DNA of 64,000 bases from the NCBI GenBank assembly GCA_001510575.1, contig LNGK01000010.1, positions 124,001 to 188,000 of the forward strand, read 5' to 3'. How positions within the stretch are numbered: position 1 is the stretch's first letter; each line of letters begins with the position of its first letter. The notes beneath the pieces are model-generated. The model ran no database searches and was not told the DNA's origin. It worked only from the letters and a program-made list of their open reading frames with translations. Made by a program: the position numbers and the translations under genes. Shown here in pieces: positions 57,772 through 64,000 of the stretch. Source of the DNA: Knoxdaviesia capensis. Taxonomy: Eukaryota > Ascomycota > Sordariomycetes > Microascales > Gondwanamycetaceae.

Positions 57772-60181
57772 ATGGTTGCTAGCGGCGGCTTCGACGACGA
57801 GGAGCTGACAATCTCACTGTCTCCGTCCCAAATCCGCCGCAAGAACTCAACAATTGGAAAGATGGCCGAGGCCGATACCGGGTTAGTCCCCGGCTCAGTT
57901 CCACAAGCATCACCAGCACAACAACAGCAACAACAACAACAGCAACAAGAACAACAAGAACAACAACAACAACATCAACATCAACACCAACATCAACCAC
58001 GCCAGCCACAGCGTGCCTTTCAAAGTGAAATGGGCAAGACGGAGCAACGCATCGGCGCTTACAACGTGCTCAAGACCCTCGGCGAGGGATCGTTTGGCAA
58101 GGTCAAACTCGCCATCCACATCGGCACCGGTCAGAAAGTCGCTCTAAAGATCATCCCGCGCAAGAAACTCATCAGCCGCGACATGGCCGGCCGTGTCGAG
58201 CGCGAAATCGAGTACCTGCAGTTGCTTCGCCACCGTCACATCATCAAGCTGTTCACCGTTATCAAAACCTCCACGAATATCATCATGGTTCTCGAGTATG
58301 CCGGCGGCGAGTTATTCGACTATATCGTGCAGCACGGCCGTATGAAAGAGGCAGTTGCGCGCCGTTTCTTCCAACAAATGGTGTGCGCCGTCGAGTACTG
58401 CCATCGTCACAAAATTGCCCACCGAGATCTCAAGCCCGAAAACCTTCTGCTCGACAATTCCCTTGACGTCAAGATCGCTGATTTCGGTCTCAGCAACATC
58501 ATGACGGATGGTAACTTCCTGCGCACCAGTTGCGGTAGTCCTAACTATGCCGCCCCCGAAGTCATTAGCGGAAAGCTCTATGCTGGCCCCGAGGTCGATG
58601 TGTGGAGCTGTGGAGTCATCCTGTACGTGATGTTGGTGGGCCGGCTGCCCTTTGACGACGACCATATCCCGAGCCTGTTTGCCAAAATTGCACGGGGCAC
58701 ATACAGTATCCCGCAATGGATGCCATCGGGCGCAGCAAGTCTGATAAAGCGGATGCTGGTTGTCAACCCTGTGCAAAGAGCGACGATTGAAGAAATCCGA
58801 CAAGATCCGTGGTTTCTCCAAGACCTTCCCGCATACCTTCAGATCCCAACCGAGGAGTTTTACAACACTGGCGTCGACCCCAACAAGGCCATAAACAAAA
58901 GTGACATCGCCCCTGGTGCTCCTGCTAAGATTCAGGAAAAGCTCCATGCTGAAGTCACGGATAAAATCAGCAAAACCATGGGTTATGGAAAGAAGGATGT
59001 TGAAGAAGCTCTTAGGTCGGCAGAGCCTTCGGCAATTAAGGACGCATACATGATTGTTCGTGAGAACAAGCTTATGGAAGTTGGCCGTAAGTGCTTTATC
59101 AATCTCCCCATGCCCGGATGACACACAATACTAACGTGTGTGATTGAACTTCATAGAAAGCGGAGGATTCCTTGCCGATGGTGCTTCGGCAGACAGTCCT
59201 AACCCCTCAGCATCATCCATACGGTCTGGCACATCCGCACTTGCCAGCCCCCTTCCATACAAAAGCACTGTCGGTGTTCTCCCCAGCAGTCTACCGGGAT
59301 ACCACAAGACCTATATGGACAGGGAAAAGGCCGGCGTGGAGGATCCAGTGCAGATCGCAACGCCGTTTGAAGACCTCGTCGGCGACCGCACCGATGCTGA
59401 TAAAGAAGAAACCGCAAGAAGGCTGAAGCCGCATTCACGCAGCAACCAGGTACGGCTGGATGAATCGGCGCGGCCGCAGAGCCTAACGCCCGTCACCGTG
59501 GCGAAGAAGAGCAAGCCGGTGCGGTGGCAGTTCGGTATCCGGTCACGCAATGCGCCGTGGGAGGCGTTGCTGTGTATTCACAAGGCGCTCGCCAAACTCG
59601 GCGCGTCGTATCTACCGGATGAGGACTTTGAGCGTGCGAACGGAAACAACGGTGAGGGGCCGACCAGCGTCGAGGGTAGTTTCGTCGACGAGGATCAGGC
59701 TTCTCAACGTGGTAGCGATTCGACCAGCAGCATTGATCCCCTGCGCAGATATCGGCTCCCAGCCGACCCATGGCATATCCGGGTACGATGGGAGGCCAAA
59801 GGTCAGAGTTCCCCCCTGTTCACCCCTCTACCTCGTTCTTCTCTTTCTTCGTATCCAATTCTAACCATTATATGTTCTCCCCCCTCTGTAGCCATCGAGA
59901 GAAACTCCATGTCATCACCCACCGCTAGCCGAAGCCTGCAGAGTGAGTCTCCGCCCGACTTTGAAGTGCTCAAGTCCGACGGAACTCTGAAGGCGTTCAC
60001 GGCTGTCCATCTTGACATCCAAATCTACGAAATGGACCGCGGCGTGTATCTGGTTGACTTCAAGGCGTCGGGCTATGAGACCGCCGACCGGATGATTCTC
60101 GACCAGAAGGACGTCACCAGTCCGTTCCCGTTTCTGGATATGGCGGCGCGGCTGATCATGCAGCTTGCCGAGGCGGATTAG
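57772..60181 (+). CDS. SNF1: SNF1/AMPK catalytic subunit
   Basis: Catalytic alpha subunit of the Snf1/AMPK energy-sensing kinase, needed for growth on non-glucose carbon. Exons 57772-59086, 59157-59801 and 59892-60181 give 749 residues. A polyglutamine and Gln/His run fills about residues 50-80. The kinase domain starts near 97: LGEGSFGKV, VALKII (Lys), IAHRDLKPEN, IADFGLSN, and T-loop LRTSCGSPNYAAPE with activating Thr about 252. An auto-inhibitory UBA-like segment (KISKTMGYGKKDVEEALRSA) and a C-terminal beta-binding KA1-like region (VYLVDFKASGYETAD) follow. The 90-base intron 59802-59891 keeps the frame open if retained, but its C/T tract and TTCTAACC branch site show it is an intron. Length is close to other filamentous fungi. 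Confidence 0.95.
57919..57995 (+). repeat. CAA/CAG repeat encoding polyglutamine in SNF1
   Basis: A run of CAA and CAG codons with a few GAA interruptions, passing into CAT/CAA Gln-His repeats. It encodes the N-terminal Gln-rich stretch of the kinase. Confidence 0.95.
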
Positions 60182-61373
60182 AATGATGCCTAAGCTATCT
60201 GCATGATTAGCCTCAACCTCCTATCTCTGTTCTTTTCTTCCCCGTTTCCCCTTCCTAATTTCTACTTTTCTCAACTACAATCTGGTGGCTATCCTCTTTT
60301 TTCATGGTTTCTCATTTACTTCTACATATACTTTACACCCATAAACTTGAATAGCAAGCAAACACACTATATAACAATAAATTGGGTTTTAAGGAGGGGG
60401 GAAACATTTAGTGGAGGTCGAGATGGAAAGCGTTTGGAATGTCTGGAAGAATCAGGCTTGACGATATATATCTTTTTTGAGCGTGTGGTTTTCTTACTAG
60501 TTATAGCTCCATGGTTCCACTAAGCACTACATGTTCCCGTCTATACTGCCTCCCTATCTGCTGCTATATTCTGCTTCTTGCCTGTCTATATATCTTAATA
60601 TAATTCAGAGCCGTGACCTAGTTAGAGTGTAATAGAGGACAAACATACTAAACTGAATGATATACTTACTATAGGGGTGATTTAAGGCCCGTAAAGGATA
60701 AGTGAGGTGAAGATAAAGTTAAGGATTTACTCTTATATTCTAGCATTAGATAGCTATGTCTTTGTTCGACCTTTTTGATATTACCCCTAACATATCCCGA
60801 TCCCCTACCGAGCACTCTGTCCACCTGGCTATTCGCTAAGGATGCTACCATAGGTAGACTGATTACGATTCAAGTGAAATAAAATCTATTTTCCTAGGTT
60901 TACCTCCCCTTTAGAAGCTATCAAAGAAGAAAAAGAACTGACCAAAGGAACGAAGAAGAAAGAGATAGAGTTTTAGTTTCCATAAAAAAGAGAAAAGCAA
61001 CAAAAGAATAACCCTCCCAATATTTTGGGTTCCCCGTTAAAAAAAACTCCAATTTCCCCCAGTCTTTATGTTAACGCCAGACTCGGAACCCAAAGAAAAG
61101 AAAAAAACACTAACAGAAACAGAACAAAGGAAAGCAAAATACCCCGGTAACCCATAGTTTCGCCATTGAGAACAGTGTGGAGAGAGAGACACACAGAGTG
61201 AGAAGCTCACCGTGGCAGTCTGTGTCTGTGAAGGATAGAGAGAGTGTGTGAGGGTGGTGTGTGGGGGGATCAGAAGAGCGCAAGAAATCAGACATCGCAC
61301 AAAATCACAGAACCGCCATTCTAACAGCAGGAGTCCATCCCAACCTAATGGGCAAGGCGTCTGAAGAGCACTC
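60182..61373. other. 3' regions between convergent SNF1 and the HTH gene
   Basis: About 1.2 kb with AT-rich untranslated sequence from SNF1, then A-rich and repeat-like sequence next to the stop of the minus-strand gene. No coding potential is seen. Confidence 0.55.
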
Positions 61374-62937
61374 CTACATGCCCGCCGCCATCATATCGTT
61401 GGGGCCCAGGCTTGCGCCGAGATTCGCCCCAAGGCTGCTGACAGTGGCGAGAGCCTCGACTTCGGCCTCGGTCATAGTCGGGGGAACACCGTTGCCGTTG
61501 TTCATAGCCATGTGCTGCTGCTGCTGCTGCTGCTGTTGCTGCACTTGTTGCTGGTGGCTGACATGAGCCATGTGGTTCTGGGCAGCCTGCTGCATGTTAA
61601 GTTGGTGCTGGTGTTGCAGGACCTGCTGGTGATGCATGGACATGGTAGACATCATATTGACCTGGGGCTGTTTGAGAGAAAGAGGCTAGGTTAGCGTTTG
61701 GCTCATCTTGGAAGTCCCATGAGACACAAAACGGATTGGTGAAAGTGTGAGGTGGGCTTACATTTCCTGCTGCTGCTGCTGCTGCTGCAACCGCGGCGGC
61801 CGCGGCAACCGAGCTCGACGCAAGAGGCGGGGTGGATGGTTCCGATCCGGTTTTGATACGACGGACTACCCGCTTGTATGTCGTTTCAGAGATGTTCAAG
61901 CCGAGCTGCTCGCGGATGTCCCGGAATCGCAGCTTGGGATTCTCCATCTTCAACTGGCGGATTTGGTCCTCGTGAGCTGCCGACACCTTCTTGGGCCGAC
62001 CCGAGCGGGCACGAGACTGGAATGTGTTGCACTCTTTTCTTCGGCTAATCGTTCCGTACACCGTGGCACGCGTGACTCCAAATGCCCGGGCCACAGCGGC
62101 CTTGCTCTTCCCCGAAGCCACGGATGCACAGATAGCTGCGCGGGATTCAGAAGACAGTTCGTCAAGACGTCGTCGGTTGGTCATCAGGGATGAGGCAAAT
62201 CGTTGGAGAGCTTCGTCGGGCTTGATTCCCTTGCGGTCGGCGCCGTCTCCGTTGAGGCTGTTCAGGGCCGATTCGATATTGGGAGACGATTCTTGGCTTT
62301 GCGACGGCGGTTGTTGCTGCATGGACTGGGAGAGTGGCGACATGCCAACCATGGTCTGCTGGCCGTGCATCGAGAGGTCTCCGACTGACGAGTTGCCCAT
62401 GATTATTGTCGGGGAGTGGTGGACGGTCATTCCCGGGCCGAGAATGACAGTTCCCGCCGAGAGAGGCTGTTGCATGCCTTGGAGTTGCATGTTGTGGGCC
62501 TGCTGTTGTTGGCCCATGGTCGCCTGCATCGGCGAGTTTGTCATGGAGGCGGTGGCAGCCAGCAGAGCCGGGTCAGTCATGATGGCCTGAGGGGCCTGTA
62601 GGTGGTGGTGCTGGTGCTGGTGGTGGGCCATATGGCCGGGATGGCCCTGATGGCCTTGGAGACTTTGATGGGAGACGTGAACTCCATGGACGGAGTGGCC
62701 GTTTTGGGACAGTCCATTCATGTCGGGCATGTTTCCAGCAGCCATCAGCGCTTGTTGATGGGCCTGGGCTGTCTGCTGTTGAGACTGAGCAATCAATGCG
62801 GGATGGATAGGCGTATTATCCTGCTGCGGAGTAACCGAGCTGGAACCGGGAGAGCCGATGGAAGGAGACATTTGGGAGGCCATGTTGACGGGATTCTGTG
62901 CCTGGACGGCGCGTGTCTTTTTCGGGGCACGGGGCAT
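61374..62937 (-). CDS. Tc1/paired-like helix-turn-helix protein, putative transcription factor
   Basis: Protein of 489 residues from exons 62937-61762 and 61667-61374, joined in phase 0. The start is the ATG followed by PRAPKKTRAVQ. The first 230 residues are Gln/His/Met/Ser-rich, the style of transactivation regions. The centre holds two helix-turn-helix units: SSESRAAICASVASGKSKAA with FGVTRATVYGTISRR, then RSGRPKK and HEDQIRQLKMENPKLRFRDI ending LNISETTYKRVVRRI. This bipartite layout with a GRPKK linker is that of Tc1/mariner-type transposase DNA-binding domains and Pax paired domains. There is no DDE catalytic domain, so it looks like a host gene using such a domain. The C-terminus has alanine, then glutamine runs and a short acidic helix. 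Nuclear regulator is an inference. Confidence 0.8.
61511..61545 (-). repeat. CAG repeat encoding polyglutamine in the HTH gene
   Basis: Nine to ten CAG/CAA codons on the minus strand, in the second exon of the HTH protein gene. A separate GCA/GCT-type alanine run lies at about 61769-61790 in the first exon. Confidence 0.9.
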
Positions 62938-64000
62938 GGCCGAAACTGGCGAAGAAGTCCGAAGGAATTGCGAAAGAACAAATCCAAAAAGAAGTCCGGA
63001 ATGAGAAACACGGAAGCGCCGGTACCAGAGCCGGGGATGTTCGGAGCCGGTGGTGATGAAGAAGGAACGTGAAGTTGGGAACACCGGAAGGGCAAAAGTT
63101 TCGAGACGACGGCAAGACAAAATCAGGCGAAATTTGGTGGATAAACGGGGTGTGCGCGTATACGTTGTTTTTGTGGCCCGTTCGCACTTGGAATTTTCTA
63201 TGGAGATTTTTACGTGTGACTTTGAAAACTCCCAAAGCCGGATTTGGCCAATCACCGTGGTCGAATTCGGGAGGCAGGCGCGTTTGGGGAGCTCCTTCCC
63301 TCCAAAACCCAAGTCGTCGATTTCAATCTTCGTCAGTCAAGATTTGAACCCGATGAACCAAAAAAAATAACGATTGAGAGATGCTTCTCGTTCTCAGAAG
63401 AGAAGTTGTCGTCAGGACAGTAGAAACGAACAGAGGAAAAATAAAGGATAGAAATGATGGGTCGAGAAACTCTCCAATGTAAAACTGGATACAATATGGA
63501 GAAGGGGAAAAAGACAAGATGTCTTTGAACCTTGAGTGAGTGTGTGGGAGAAGTTTATGTGTAGAGGGAATGGAGGAAAGAAAAAAAAAGAGAGGGAGGA
63601 AGGAGATAAATGCCAGAAAGACAAGACTGAAGACCATATGACACGAGAGATTTCGAGCTTATTAAAGTGGTCGGGCAAAAGTATCGGCTCAGTCACGTGG
63701 TCTGTGCATTCCTAACTTCCTTATTCGCACTGTCCTTGTGGCGGAGCTAACTGTGCGGGACGTGGAAGAACTTTGCTTCATGCTGGACTTTTGACTTCGT
63801 TTCTCAGTCTCTATCAATCATTGCTGGCGTAAATATCCGTTCCACACGCTCAAGCGAGTCCCATCTGAGAAGGGGAAGGCAAACTCGATCACCATTGAAG
63901 AACTGGGTCAAGCTTCAACTCCCAGGTCCAGATCTCTTTCCCACCCATCCCGGGGTTCGTACCGTGCGAGGAGACACTGTCTCTCCCACCACGCGGACAG
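62938..64000. promoter_or_regulatory. upstream region of the HTH gene
   Basis: Over 1 kb to the window edge. It should contain the leader and promoter of the minus-strand HTH gene; A/G-rich tracts on the plus strand (C/T-rich for the gene) run to about 63600. TCACGTGG at 63694-63701 is a possible bHLH-type site. No further gene is seen. Confidence 0.45.

Overview
The window reads as nuclear DNA of a filamentous ascomycete (Pezizomycotina). Genes carry short GT-AG introns, mostly 50-130 bases, with CTAAC-like branch sites and pyrimidine-rich leaders. The gene set is typical of that group: an asco-type laccase, fungal Ste7 and Snf1 kinases, a Bre4-like membrane protein and glutamine synthetase. 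A Eurotiomycete fits best, but I cannot name the species from sequence alone. No plasmid, phage, CRISPR or intact transposon is visible.

Layout. 1-3150: the 3' end of an MFS transporter (+) converges on a seven-exon secreted Thr/Val-rich protein (-). 3147-9459: 6.3 kb without a convincing gene. 9460-15400: a laccase with an unusual proline-rich N-terminal segment (+), a single-pass membrane protein (-) and ureidoglycolate lyase (+). 15645-23822: a DNMT5-type DNA methyltransferase/SNF2 gene (-), whose reading frame is broken by one in-frame TAG. 25502-26771: ribosomal protein eL42 (-). 26772-34976: a second, 8.2 kb gene-poor stretch. 34977-42522: glutamine synthetase (+) converging on SPT6 (-). 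45125-64000: a dense block with Ste7-type MAPKK (+), HAD phosphatase (-), Bre4-like transporter (+), DPB2 (-), a conserved unknown protein (+), SNF1 (+) and a Tc1/paired-like HTH protein (-).

The genes are mostly independent housekeeping, signalling and secretion functions, not a pathway cluster. Two (ureidoglycolate lyase, glutamine synthetase) belong to nitrogen metabolism, two (DNMT5-like, SPT6) to chromatin and transcription, and two (Ste7, SNF1) to kinase signalling.

Exon structures were worked out by hand from splice signals, phase continuity and recognisable protein families. All phases close for the multi-exon models given. The best leads are the in-frame amber codon inside the DNMT5-like gene, the coding-like extension after the Ste7 stop codon, and the laccase proline-rich segment.
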